DNA of 64,000 nucleotides from Thiohalobacter thiocyanaticus (GCF_002356355.1 NZ_AP018052.1:682001-746000), one strand, 5' to 3'; numbered from the stretch's first letter, positions 27,701 to 35,687 are shown. Numbers and translations are program-made. The notes: generated by a model not told the origin, from the sequence alone.

Positions 27701-27809
27701 GCAGCGTGCCTTCCTGAACGGGCTGGGCTGCAGCCTGATGCAGGGCTATCTGTACAGCCGGCCGCTGTCAGCGGCTGCGGCAACGGCCTGGCTGGCCGAC
27801 TCGGTCTGA
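24735..27809 (+). CDS. Multi-helix PAS-PAS-GGDEF-EAL c-di-GMP protein
   Basis: About 1,024 residues from GTG 24735. A TTG at 24762 or GTG at 24768 fits better with GGGAGGG (24751-24757), so the true start may be 9-11 codons later. About ten hydrophobic segments precede two PAS domains (~340-450, ending ADVTDRRRAEAE-like; ~470-585, ending GRDISERMQVEER). GGDEF (677-681) has an RxxD site (RAHD) five residues upstream. The EAL domain is fully conserved (FEALIRW, LEITEGTL, LDDFGTGYSSLSYL, KIDRAF, AEGVET). Both activities look possible. It follows the previous GGDEF-EAL gene by 149 bp. Confidence 0.93.
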   Translation: MAHQIGEGILSVAEAVRGSRRVNNAGTVLVTGVLLVLFAAGNYLLPLSQAQVHWWANAFWTLGSLLTGLKCLAAARGGAGPMRRAWLFFALACLSWFAGMLVWDYQELLLGRYTPFPYWSDIGFLGFGVLMAIGLLFYNAASSRMPVGLLELSQLGIFVSSILIIHLAVFAEPIRRLSDQPVVLSVALAYPVIYMALFVYALAVLWGRMEGRVRRNMGYVIAAIATHATVNTLYAYSLLDAAYAAGHILDIFWLLGFGLLYIAAVDFGSNREGAVPPMSLRRQVTRQDRMVPVLALVLTFLALLLSYPELDARNFQQLLIMVLILLVFVALREWASNALVLRHIQEVETSEANLRRFFAISPAMVSITRAVDGAFYDVNEAFCVACGYAREELLGKSVAELGLWPDADRRDSIVNEVMAKDRVEGLDVRMRTRAGEDRELLVSIVRISLNDDAYLLSTAVDVTDRRRAEAEMSKLSSALEQTADMVMITDRSGVAEYVNPAFEQVTGYTRDTILGSTPRLLKSGKQGGSFYQALWGQILAGEVFNDVLVNKRNDGSLFYEQKSIAPLRDNDGRITHFISTGRDISERMQVEERLRFLAHHDTLTELPNRTLLLERLGRSLAAARAAGRLLCVLFLDLDRFKFVNDTLGHEAGDTLLRQLGGRLMRALRAHDSIARFGGDEFVIVAENIDNVGEARQLAERLLAVFRQPFMIDDNSLNVAASVGIGLFPYDGEDAGTLLRHADAAMYRAKERGGNTYEFYAEEIGAHAEKRLLLENELRRALNRDEFVLHYQPQVDSATGRPCGFEALIRWQHPERGLVPPGDFIPILEETGMIVEVGDWVLQTALRQLADWHRRGWDGLTMAVNLSSRQFERSGLPETLERALNEHGLDPGVLELEITEGTLMQDVASTTFTLQQLSRSGFGIALDDFGTGYSSLSYLSKFPFTTLKIDRAFVRDIPGDPDHTAITRAIVAMGQGLRLRLVAEGVETEEQRAFLNGLGCSLMQGYLYSRPLSAAAATAWLADSV

Positions 27810-27889
27810 ATTGTGTCGGCACGGAGCCCCGGCGCCGGCATCCGGACAGCCCGTGGCTGTATCTGGCCTGTAACCCGGACAAGACTCGC

Positions 27890-29305
27890 ATGAATCAAAC
27901 CAGGCATTCCGATTCCCCCGCACCGGCGCTGACCCGGTTCGTTACGGGCTACGCGCGCCTGCTTGCAGGGATACTTGCGCTGGCGCCGTTGCTGGCGGTT
28001 GCCTACATACACTACCAGCAGGACCCGGTCAGGGTGTTCGAGCACCACAGCTTCCATGTCGGCGCCATCGGCATTGCCATCCTTCTGGGGGCCTTCATCA
28101 GTTATGTGACCTGGCGCTGCTATATGGCCAGCGGCGAGCGACTGCTGCGCTGGCTGGCGCTGGGCCTGCTCGGATTCACGCTGGTGTATGCGCCGCACGG
28201 GTTTCTGACCCACTTCGCCGCCGACAACCCCTGGCTGTTTCTGCTCTATGGCCCGGTCTCCAGGCTGATAATGGCGGCCTGCTTCCTGATCGCGTTGCTG
28301 CACTACGGGGACGCAGCGGATGCCCCCGAGCGGCGCGCGCGGGGCTGGGGTGCCGCGTTGGCCGGATTTCTCGTCCTCGACGCGCTGGTTGCGCTGGTGG
28401 CGGTCTCGCCCTGGCGCGCAGCGCCCGCGCTGCGTCTGACGCTGGAATACCTGGCCATCGCCATGTATGTCGCGGGCGTTGGCTGGATGCTGCTGCGCCG
28501 CGTGCGCGGCTCGCTCATGGGGCTGTATGCCATCGCCATGCTCTGGTTTGCGCAGTCATCCTGGGCCTTCACCCTGGGCCTGCCCTGGAATCACCAGTGG
28601 TGGCTGGCGCATCTCGTCTTCGCTGCGGGCTTTCTTCTGCTCAGCTACGGCGTGGTCCAGGCCTACCTCACCACCGGCTCCTTTACCCGTATCTACTCCC
28701 AGGCCGAGTTGATGGCGCAGATCCTGGCCCAGAAACGGCGCGCGGAGCGGGCCATGGTCGAGTTGCAGCAGGCCAACTCGGATCTGACCCGACTGGCCGC
28801 CACGGATGCGCTGACCGGCGCGGCCAATCGCCGTGAATTCATGTCCCGGCTTGAACAGGAGGCGGCCCGTGCCCGCAGAGGGGAGCAGACCCTGTCGCTG
28901 CTCATGTTCGATCTGGATCACTTCAAGGTGGTCAATGACGAGCACGGGCATCAGGCCGGTGACGAGGTGCTGAAGGTCGTCGCCGACCTGGCCCGGGAGG
29001 TGCTGCGCCCGAGCGACGTGCTGGGCCGGCTGGGAGGCGAGGAATTCGCCGTGCTGCTGCCCGCCGCGGAACTGGATCTGGCCTGCCAGGTCGCGGAGCG
29101 GCTGCGTCAACGGCTGGAGCGTGAGGTCATCCGGGTCGGGGATGCGCAGGTGCGCATCACCCTGAGTGTCGGCGTGGATCAGTTATGCCCGGACGCAGAC
29201 AGCGTCCGGGATCTGATTCAGCGTACCGATACCCGGCTGTACCGGGCCAAGGAGGCCGGACGCAACCGCGTTGAACCGGAGCCGGGCGGGGGACGGGGCG
29301 ACTAG
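27890..29305 (+). CDS. Membrane diguanylate cyclase (GGEEF)
   Basis: 471 residues. About eight hydrophobic segments (residues ~20-265) carry few extracytoplasmic charges; His/Trp-containing loops (FEHHSFHVGAI, LPWNHQWWLAH) could bind heme or metal. A coiled coil (~275-305) links to a GGDEF domain with GGEEF (382-386) and an RxxD site (RPSD). No EAL, so this is a dedicated cyclase. Third in a run of c-di-GMP genes after the PhnD-like lipoprotein. The tail is Gly/Arg-rich. Confidence 0.92.
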   Translation: MNQTRHSDSPAPALTRFVTGYARLLAGILALAPLLAVAYIHYQQDPVRVFEHHSFHVGAIGIAILLGAFISYVTWRCYMASGERLLRWLALGLLGFTLVYAPHGFLTHFAADNPWLFLLYGPVSRLIMAACFLIALLHYGDAADAPERRARGWGAALAGFLVLDALVALVAVSPWRAAPALRLTLEYLAIAMYVAGVGWMLLRRVRGSLMGLYAIAMLWFAQSSWAFTLGLPWNHQWWLAHLVFAAGFLLLSYGVVQAYLTTGSFTRIYSQAELMAQILAQKRRAERAMVELQQANSDLTRLAATDALTGAANRREFMSRLEQEAARARRGEQTLSLLMFDLDHFKVVNDEHGHQAGDEVLKVVADLAREVLRPSDVLGRLGGEEFAVLLPAAELDLACQVAERLRQRLEREVIRVGDAQVRITLSVGVDQLCPDADSVRDLIQRTDTRLYRAKEAGRNRVEPEPGGGRGD

Positions 29306-29505
29306 CGCTGTTCCGGCGGCAGGGCCATCTTGCCCAGCCGGGACATGGCTTCACGGCGTTCCCGGGCCAGCCGGCGGGTCTGGCCCACGCCGGGCTTGAG
29401 TTCCTGCGCCGCGGCGATGGCCTCGTAGAAGCTGGCCGCCTTGCGCGCCTGCTCGGGTGCCGAGGCGAACTGCGGACGGTGGGGTTCGAGGATTTCATCC
29501 TTCAT
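29302..29505 (-). CDS. Small basic hypothetical protein
   Basis: 67 residues from the ATG at 29505 (GGAGGG 8 bases upstream), soluble and rich in Arg/Ala/Glu (ARKAASFYEAIAAAQELK, RRLARERREAMSRLGKM). Its last four bases overlap the end of the convergent diguanylate cyclase gene. No recognised domain; a cytoplasmic helical protein is likely. Confidence 0.6.
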   Translation of the reverse strand: MKDEILEPHRPQFASAPEQARKAASFYEAIAAAQELKPGVGQTRRLARERREAMSRLGKMALPPEQR

Positions 29506-29586
29506 GGGCATGCCCTCCAGGAGCAAAGCGGGTATGCGGGAAGGGTAACGGGCGTGGCGGCCGCGGGTAAGCGATAATTTCCGATA

Positions 29587-29913
29587 TCAGCTATCGGTCT
29601 CGCCCGCGGTGTCGCCCGGATGGATCCAGTACACCAGGCGTGCCTGCGGCCGCAGCTTCTCCGCGCAGAGCCGGATGGCGTGTTCCGGGTTGGCGGCGTG
29701 GCAGTCCAGGATCCGGTCCATGACCCGGTCGGCGCCCTGGCGGGTGTACTGCGTGCGTCCCCAGGTGCGCCACAGCGAACGGGGCAGGGTGTCGGGGGCG
29801 CGGTGCTCGATGCGCACGATCCAGTCGCCCTGCAGGTGGTCGCGCAGGAGGGTGCTGACCTCCTCGAGGTGCGGCAGGTGAATGGCGGGACTGATGGTTG
29901 GCGCTGGCTGCAT
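29587..29913 (-). CDS. RuBisCO small-subunit-like protein, orphan (tentative)
   Basis: 108 residues, preceded by GAGGA. The pattern of core residues matches the RbcS fold: an N-terminal helix (LEEVSTLLRDHLQ), strand with WIVRIEH (compare WxPxIEH in CbbS), LWRTWGRTQY in place of the small-subunit YWxMWKLPxF, then DRVMDRILDCHAANPEHAIRL (compare DNVLAEIEACRSAYPxxxVKL) and a terminal strand ARLVYWIHPG. Identity by eye is low, and no large subunit, carboxysome or RuBisCO activase is in the window. It could be a stand-alone SSLD-type protein. A fold similarity is claimed, not carboxylase function. Confidence 0.5.
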   Translation of the reverse strand: MQPAPTISPAIHLPHLEEVSTLLRDHLQGDWIVRIEHRAPDTLPRSLWRTWGRTQYTRQGADRVMDRILDCHAANPEHAIRLCAEKLRPQARLVYWIHPGDTAGETDS

Positions 29914-30121
29914 GGGTCAATCCTCGTGTTTGGTGCGGCTCGAAGAATAATCACACTTTATGTCTGAGTATTTCACTAAGGTATTGACCCGGATTATGCC
30001 GCCAGCCGCCGGAGAGACCCATCGAAGCTTTCGATGCGCCGGATCGGAAAGCAAACAAATGCTGAAGACCGGGGGAGAGTGGATAAACACTATTAATGGT
30101 TATGCAGGAATGGCATAGAGC

Positions 30122-30490
30122 ATGATCTATCACTGGCTGGCGGATCTGGTCCTGTTCGCGCACCTGCTCTTCATCCTGTTCGTGCTGCTGGGCGGGGGGC
30201 TGGCGCTGCGCTGGCCCGGTATCGTCTGGCTGCATCTGCCCGCCGCGGTCTGGGGGGCGCTGGTCGAGATCTTCGCCTGGCCCTGCCCGCTGACCCCGCT
30301 GGAGAATGCGCTGCGCGCCCGGGCGGGTGAGACGGGCTATGCCGGCGGTTTCATCGAGCATTACCTGCAGCCCCTCATCTATCCCGGCTGGCTGACGGCG
30401 GATATCGGCCTGGTGCTCGGCGCTGGAGTGATCGTGGTCAACCTGTTCATCTACGCAGTGGTGATCGCAGCGTCGCGTCGCCGGGCCTAG
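30122..30490 (+). CDS. DUF2784 family membrane protein
   Basis: 122 residues with about four helices. The DUF2784 hallmarks are present: LFAHLLFILFVLLGGGLALRWP, WLHLPAAVWGALVEIFAWPCPLTPLENALR and GGFIEHYLQPLIYP. Length is normal. Inner membrane, function unknown. Monocistronic. Confidence 0.9.
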   Translation: MIYHWLADLVLFAHLLFILFVLLGGGLALRWPGIVWLHLPAAVWGALVEIFAWPCPLTPLENALRARAGETGYAGGFIEHYLQPLIYPGWLTADIGLVLGAGVIVVNLFIYAVVIAASRRRA

Positions 30491-30620
30491 ACCGGTCGCG
30501 CCCGGCACTGCAGCCGCTTTCTGTTCGGCTGCGGTCAATCACCCCGCCGAATGTGGTTGACCCCCGACCGCGTCATGTTATGTTCGTTCTTACCCAATCG
30601 TTTTCGAGGAGACGCACGAC

Positions 30621-30998
30621 ATGTTTGATGCCATCAAGATCCCGGGCGGTCATGTGATGCTGTACAACGTGGTCAAGCTCAAGCCCGAATATACCGTGGA
30701 GGACGTCGAACTGGCGCTCGGGGAGATGTGCGAGGTGGTCAAGGAGACCTATCCCGAGTTCTATGGCGGCATCGTCTACCAGTCCGCCGGCTTCGTCTCC
30801 GAGGAAGGCAGCGTGGATCCGGAGTCGCAGCCCGACCAGGAAGCGCACATCGCGATCCTGACCTTCTGGGAATCGTTCGAGGCCCATGAGCGTTCGCACG
30901 CCGATGCAGCCTTCAAGGAGAAGTTCACCGGCCTGCTGGAATACTGCAGCGATGCCTACGAGATCGGCTACAACCTGCTCTGGCAGGGACAGAAATAA
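30621..30998 (+). CDS. Conserved hypothetical protein, dimeric alpha/beta-barrel-like
   Basis: 125 acidic residues, cytoplasmic, with a strong GAGGAG ribosome binding site. Alternating strands and helices (VMLYNVVKLKPEYT, VEDVELALGEMCEVVKETYP, YGGIVYQSAGF, AHIAILTFWESFEAHERSH, FKEKFTGLLEYCS) suggest a ferredoxin-like/ABM-type barrel. I cannot name a family. A single stop leads into the convergent transglutaminase gene. Confidence 0.72.
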   Translation: MFDAIKIPGGHVMLYNVVKLKPEYTVEDVELALGEMCEVVKETYPEFYGGIVYQSAGFVSEEGSVDPESQPDQEAHIAILTFWESFEAHERSHADAAFKEKFTGLLEYCSDAYEIGYNLLWQGQK

Positions 30999-31025
30999 AA
31001 ATCCGCCGGGAGACGTGCCGGGTGC

Positions 31026-31826
31026 TCAGTCCGGCGCGTTCTCCAGTTGTTGCACCGTGACTTCCATGTCACTGAACCTGGCCGGCGGGCCGAACTGGGT
31101 GTAGATGGCCACGTCGGCGGCATCGCGGCCATAGGCCACGGCCAGGCGCGCGCCATCATGCAGGCTGCTGCAGCTGGGGTCGAAGGTATGCCAGCGGTTA
31201 CCGATATAGGCCTCGAACCAGCTGTGCATATCCATGGGGTCGAGCTCATGCAGATAGCCGACCACCATGCGTGCCGGAATACTCAGTGCCCGGCACAGGG
31301 CGATGCCCAGGTGTGACAGGTCACGGCACACTCCCTGCCCCTGCAGATTCACCTCCACTGCAGAGATCGGAAACGCGCTCGTGCCGGGTGCGTAGCGGAT
31401 ACTGCTGCGGATCCAGTCGCTGATGCCGGCCACCTGAGGATAGCCGAGCGGCAGGCCCGCCACGATTTCCCGCGCCATGTTGCCGAAGCGGTCGGATTCG
31501 CAGTAGCGGCTCGGCAGCAGATACATCATGGCCGTATCCGGCAGGTCCGGGATGTCGACGAAGCCGCCGACCGGCGCCTGGTCTGGACTGACATTCAGGA
31601 TCGCGACAGCCGAGGTGCGGACCTGAAATTCTCCCGCCGGTGCGATCAGGCGCTGGCACAGGTTGCCGAAGATGTCCGTATATTCCTGCACCGGCACATT
31701 GGGTATCAGACTGTAACTCTCCCGCGCAATCCACTGCCGCGCGCTGCTGCGCGCCCGGAGCATGAGTATCAGGGGGGTGGGAACCTCGAGCCTGAACTCG
31801 AGATTGCATGTGGTGCGTATCCACAT
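31026..31826 (-). CDS. Transglutaminase-like cysteine protease family protein
   Basis: 266 residues, cytoplasmic. The Cys-His-Asp triad is visible: Cys167 (QGQGVCRDLSHL), His201 (MDMHSWFEAY) and Asp216 (WHTFDPS). An N-terminal Ig-like domain (~1-120) precedes the papain-fold core, as in bacterial proteins of the COG1305 family. Protease or isopeptide-forming activity is known for the family; the substrate is unknown. The next gene downstream in transcription order is not co-oriented. Confidence 0.9.
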   Translation of the reverse strand: MWIRTTCNLEFRLEVPTPLILMLRARSSARQWIARESYSLIPNVPVQEYTDIFGNLCQRLIAPAGEFQVRTSAVAILNVSPDQAPVGGFVDIPDLPDTAMMYLLPSRYCESDRFGNMAREIVAGLPLGYPQVAGISDWIRSSIRYAPGTSAFPISAVEVNLQGQGVCRDLSHLGIALCRALSIPARMVVGYLHELDPMDMHSWFEAYIGNRWHTFDPSCSSLHDGARLAVAYGRDAADVAIYTQFGPPARFSDMEVTVQQLENAPD

Positions 31827-31865
31827 TTAACCGGTGCTGTCCTTTCTCCGAGGTTCGTTTGTCGC

Positions 31866-32189
31866 CTACTCGGCCGACATGTAAGCCTTGGCCTCCTCGC
31901 CGGGATCGGGCAGGCCGGCGATACGCCATGCGTTCAGGCAGTTGTGGAACAGGTCGTGGCAGCACCACTCATCCAGTTCCAGATCGTGGCAGATCAGTCC
32001 CGCCGGCGGCGGTACCCGGTATTTTCCGTAGTAGTTGCGCAGGGAATCGATGAAGGCCCAGTGCAGGTCGGTCAGGTGTGGAATGGCCTCCTGACGCGCG
32101 AGCTCGCTGGCCAACTCGGGGGACCAGTCCTCGGGATGGCGCAACAGGCCGTATTCATCGAAGCGGGTTTCTTGCAGGCTCTGTTCCAT
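31866..32189 (-). CDS. DsrC/TusE-like protein lacking the C-terminal redox cysteines
   Basis: 107 residues, GGAGG-containing ribosome binding site. The opening (FDEYGLLRHPEDWSPELAS, LTDLHWAFIDSLRNYYGKY) and the end (IAGLPDP) align with DsrC. In DsrC the conserved C-terminal cysteines lie just before IAGLP and five residues after it. Here those positions are Trp88 and Glu99. Four other cysteines (67, 76, 77, 84) cluster in ICHDLELDEWCCHDLFHNC, a repeated CHDL pattern that could bind metal or a sulfane sulfur. Sulfur-carrier function in the canonical way is therefore unlikely. The transglutaminase gene follows on the same strand 39 bp away. Confidence 0.75.
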   Translation of the reverse strand: MEQSLQETRFDEYGLLRHPEDWSPELASELARQEAIPHLTDLHWAFIDSLRNYYGKYRVPPPAGLICHDLELDEWCCHDLFHNCLNAWRIAGLPDPGEEAKAYMSAE

Positions 32190-32377
32190 GGCGTGGCCCT
32201 CCTCCGGAGTTTGCCTGTATCCCGGAGTATAGCCAGTGCGCGTGCCGTGTCAGTGGCCCATTCGCTGCAATGCGCGAATACATGCAGACAACAGGGTTTT
32301 AAGTTGGCTTCGACAGGCAGCCTGCCTCGGGCAATGGCCCCGCCGGCCGCGCCCGGCGGGGCGGGTGGGCAGAGCCC

Positions 32378-33001
32378 TCAGCTGCCCTGGCGGGGACGGT
32401 TGCCGCAGTGTTCCAGGGGTGATCCCACGATGGCGTCCACCTCGTCCTGGGGCAGGAACTGGGCCGCGTACTGCACGCCCAGTCGTTCGATGGCGTCCAC
32501 GAAGGCGCGCAGGTGATTGCGCGAGCCGCACAACAGGCTGGCATAGGCCTGCTCGATATCGGCGTGGTCCGTGCGCTCGATGGCCGCCTGTATGTCCTGC
32601 ATGTCGACTTCCTCGATAAGACCGCCCACATGCAGGGCCTCGAGTTCCGAAGCCATGCCGCGCGTGACCAGTTGATCGTACAGGCCCTGCAGGTCGGTAT
32701 TGGTGAAATAGCCGACGGCGTCGAGCGCCGGATCCACCAGGCCGTACTTGTCCAGCAGCATCTGGATGGTCTCGGTATGGGTCTGCTCGGATTCGGCGAT
32801 GTTGACGAACACGCGCTGGTTCCAGTACTGGTCCATGGTCAGGTAGACGTCGCGGGCGAGTTTCTCCTCCTCGCGCATGTAGGTCAGGTCTTCGGCTTCG
32901 GCTACGCTCAGGCCGGTGAGGGGTTCATCGGAAAATGCCGGCTGTGCGGCGGCCAGCGACAGGGCAACAACAAATCCTGCGGTGATGCGGGAACTTTTCA
33001 T
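32378..33001 (-). CDS. DUF2202 ferritin-like secreted protein
   Basis: 207 residues, signal peptide (SSRITAGFVVALSLAAAQPAFS) and AGAGGA upstream. The four-helix ferritin-like domain is recognisable by YMREEEKLARDVYLTM, NIAESEQTHTETIQMLL, DIQAAIERTDHADIEQAYASLLCGSRNHLRAF. Glu/His residues in these motifs are the expected di-metal ligands. The family function is unknown. The inverted repeat near 32336-32368 (GCCCCGCCGGG-type) just downstream could act as a weak terminator. Confidence 0.9.
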   Translation of the reverse strand: MKSSRITAGFVVALSLAAAQPAFSDEPLTGLSVAEAEDLTYMREEEKLARDVYLTMDQYWNQRVFVNIAESEQTHTETIQMLLDKYGLVDPALDAVGYFTNTDLQGLYDQLVTRGMASELEALHVGGLIEEVDMQDIQAAIERTDHADIEQAYASLLCGSRNHLRAFVDAIERLGVQYAAQFLPQDEVDAIVGSPLEHCGNRPRQGS

Positions 33002-33278
33002 ACTTCAGTCCTCTGTTTTACTCGGCCCTCAGGGGCCTCTCGTGACAAGGGGTGAATGAATACTAACCTCATGTAGGCGGAGCATAAACCGAGCGGGAGG
33101 GTGTGTAATGCGGTCTGCGCGACTGACAGATCCTGTCATCGGCGGGCGGGTGTGTCAGGTATTCAGCGGCTTAGCATCGGCCTGCGATGCCGTGGCGATC
33201 GGTGAGCGGGATGCCGTTTCTGTGACCGGGCGCACGTTTGCGGGCGTGTGTGACCGGCAGGGCTGGTATCCTTGGATC

Positions 33279-34094
33279 ATGCCTTCGCACCTGTTGCTGC
33301 TCGCTGTGCTGTTGATCCCGCCCCTGTCGCTGGCCGGGCCGCTGTTCGATGCGCATCTGCACTACGATGCGGAACATCTCGGTGCGATGCCGCCGGAAGC
33401 GGCGCTTGCGCGCCTGGACGGCAGCGATGTCCGCCACGCCCTGGTGACCGGGATGCCGCCGCGTACCGTCCTGGAACTGCATCGGCTCGCGCCGCAGCGC
33501 ATCATCCCCCTGCTCGGGGTATACCGCAGGCCCGGGGACAAACGCGACTGGCATGCCGATGCCGGTCTGCCCGAGTGGGTCGAGCGGACGCTCGAGACCG
33601 GTCCCTGGCGCGGTATCGGTGAATTGCACATACTGGCGCCCCACCGGCACAGTCCGGTGCTGCGGCGGCTGGCGGAACTGGCGGTCGCGCACGATCTTCC
33701 GCTGCTGCTGCACGCCGACCCGGCCGTGGTCGACACCCTCTATGAGACCGTTCCCGGCCTAACCCTGATCTGGGCCCATGCCGGAACCTATCCGTATCCG
33801 CGGCTGATTGCCGACTACCTCGCACGTTATCCGCGGCTGCATGTGGACCTGTCGGTGCGCGACGCGCGCATTGCGCCCGGCGGCGAACTGGATGATGCCT
33901 GGTACCGGCTGCTGGTCGAGCATTCCGAGCGCTTCCTGGTGGGGGTGGATACCTTCAGCCTTGCCCGCTGGCAGGCGTATGACCGGGTGGTCGCCGGCAT
34001 CCGACACTGGCTGGCGCAGCTGCCGCCGGAGACGGCCGAACGCCTGGCCCGGGGCAATGCCGAACGGCTGTTGGGGGTGAGGGGCGAGGAGTGA
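33279..34094 (+). CDS. Amidohydrolase-2 family TIM-barrel hydrolase, exported
   Basis: 271 residues from the ATG at 33279, which gives a signal (MPSHLLLLAVLLIPPLSLAG); an upstream ATG at 33108 would add a non-signal extension. The fold is suggested by DAHLHYD, a first strand with two metal-binding His, and LPLLLHADPAV, LIWAHAGTYPYPRLIADYLARYPRLHVDLS and a closing GVDTF. The substrate is unknown; family members hydrolyse or decarboxylate small molecules. The upstream gap of 277 bp holds nothing else visible. Confidence 0.78.
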   Translation: MPSHLLLLAVLLIPPLSLAGPLFDAHLHYDAEHLGAMPPEAALARLDGSDVRHALVTGMPPRTVLELHRLAPQRIIPLLGVYRRPGDKRDWHADAGLPEWVERTLETGPWRGIGELHILAPHRHSPVLRRLAELAVAHDLPLLLHADPAVVDTLYETVPGLTLIWAHAGTYPYPRLIADYLARYPRLHVDLSVRDARIAPGGELDDAWYRLLVEHSERFLVGVDTFSLARWQAYDRVVAGIRHWLAQLPPETAERLARGNAERLLGVRGEE

Positions 34095-34190
34095 GGCGGT
34101 GTCCTGTGCGGGGCTCCGTGCTATCCTGCGTCCGGCCCGGGCAGCCGCCCGCCCGGCTATCCCAGTCAGGACTGTTTCGGTTGCAGATTT

Positions 34191-35042
34191 ATGGTTGAAG
34201 TCATCCTCCGTGACCTGGATCCGGCCTCGCTGCGTGCGCGGGCCGGCCGCTGGATCGAGTCGCCGCGTGTGCAGCACGCGATCGTCTTCCTGATCGTGAT
34301 CAATGCCATCATCCTGGGCCTGGAGACCTCGCCGGCGGTGATGGAGCGCGTCGGTCCGGCGCTGAGACTGGCCGACAGCCTGATCCTGGGCGTGTTCGTG
34401 GTCGAGATCGCGATCAAGCTGTTTGCCTACCGGCTGCGTTTCTTCACCATCGCCTGGAATGTGTTCGACTTCATCGTGGTGGGCATTGCGCTGATTCCCG
34501 CCAGCGGGCCGCTGGCCGTCCTGCGCGCCCTGCGCGTGCTGCGTGTGCTGCGCCTGATCTCGATGGTGCCCAAGCTGCGCTTCATCGTGGAGGCGCTGCT
34601 GCATGCGGTGCCGGGCATCGCCTCCATCGCCGGGCTGATGCTGCTGCTGTTCTATGTGTTCGCGGTGATGGCCACCGGCCTGTTCGGGCAGCAGTTCCCG
34701 GACTGGTTCGGCTCCATCGGCGCTTCCATGTACACCCTGTTCCAGATCATGACCCTGGAGAGCTGGTCCATGGGGATCGTGCGGCCGGTGATGGAGCTCT
34801 ATCCGCATGCCTGGCTGTTCTTCGTGCCCTTCATCCTGATCGCCACCTTCACCATGCTGAACCTGTTCATCGGCATCATCGTCGATACCATGCAGACCAT
34901 GCACGAGGCCGAGCACAGCCGCGACCGCAGCCTGATCGAACAGCGTATCGAGGCCGAGGGCGGGGCCATCGAGGACGAGATCCGCGGCCTGCGGGCGGAG
35001 ATCCGGGAACTGAAGGCGGCCCTCGACCGCGGCCGGCCCTGA
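34191..35042 (+). CDS. Voltage-gated sodium channel, NavMs/NaChBac type
   Basis: 283 residues. One six-helix subunit: S4 is RALRVLRVLRLISMVPKLR (Arg every third residue); the S5-P-S6 pore has selectivity filter TLESWSM at residues 188-194, identical in core to NavMs/NaChBac. S6 reads FTMLNLFIGIIVDTMQTM. After S6 a charged coiled coil (~245-280) can assemble the tetramer, as in NavMs. Bacterial Nav channels pass Na+ on depolarisation. Neighbours give no signalling partner. A role in salt or motility physiology is inferred. Confidence 0.95.
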   Translation: MVEVILRDLDPASLRARAGRWIESPRVQHAIVFLIVINAIILGLETSPAVMERVGPALRLADSLILGVFVVEIAIKLFAYRLRFFTIAWNVFDFIVVGIALIPASGPLAVLRALRVLRVLRLISMVPKLRFIVEALLHAVPGIASIAGLMLLLFYVFAVMATGLFGQQFPDWFGSIGASMYTLFQIMTLESWSMGIVRPVMELYPHAWLFFVPFILIATFTMLNLFIGIIVDTMQTMHEAEHSRDRSLIEQRIEAEGGAIEDEIRGLRAEIRELKAALDRGRP

Positions 35043-35123
35043 CCGGCCCGCGTCGTGTCATTGCGATGCCCGGACCCGAAGGGTAGGGTGGCCATGATTA
35101 ACCCCCGGAGGATGAGGCTGACA

Positions 35124-35687
35124 ATGACACGGTATCTGTCCGCATTCTGCTTGTTGCTGCCGGCGACACTGATGGGCGCCCAGGTCGAGCGCGAGTACAA
35201 CCCCGATTCCGGCATCGAAACCGTGCAGGTGGAGCATCCGGGCATGTCGCTGCAGCTGCTGCCGCTGAACCGGGATTACGTGGCGGCGGTCTTCTCCGCC
35301 CGCGGACTGCCGCCGGACATCGTCGCCAGCACCCGGCAGTACTGCACCTTCGGCACCATCCTGCGCAATATCGGTGACGAGGTGCTGGAGTACGATCTCA
35401 CCCGCTGGCGCTATGTGACACCCGACGGCCGGACCCACCGGGTCAAGACCAAGACCGAGTGGCTGGAGGAATGGCGCGGCCGCAATCTCGCCTTCCGCTG
35501 GGTGCTGCTGCATGAGGCGCAGACCTATCAGCCCGGCGACTGGGGGCAGGGTTTCACCACCGTGGAGTTGCCGCCCGGCACCCGCTTCGATCTTCATTAT
35601 GTCTGGACCCAGGGAGGTGAACTGCATGAAGCCAAGCTCGAAGACGTCAGATGCGCCCCGGAAGGGGTGCCGCAATCCGCTCCCTGA
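35124..35687 (+). CDS. Secreted conserved hypothetical protein
   Basis: 187 residues from the ATG at 35124 (GAGG 6 bases upstream; ATG 35112 is immediately after GGAGG). Signal peptide RYLSAFCLLLPATLMGA. The mature domain is beta-rich with VEREYNPDSGIETVQVEHPG, QYCTFGTILRNIGDEVLEYDLTRWRYVTPDGRTHRVK and FDLHYVWTQGGELHEAKLEDVRC, a possible Cys pair. Family not recognised. Its end overlaps the start of the next gene, so they may be a pair. Confidence 0.72.
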   Translation: MTRYLSAFCLLLPATLMGAQVEREYNPDSGIETVQVEHPGMSLQLLPLNRDYVAAVFSARGLPPDIVASTRQYCTFGTILRNIGDEVLEYDLTRWRYVTPDGRTHRVKTKTEWLEEWRGRNLAFRWVLLHEAQTYQPGDWGQGFTTVELPPGTRFDLHYVWTQGGELHEAKLEDVRCAPEGVPQSAP

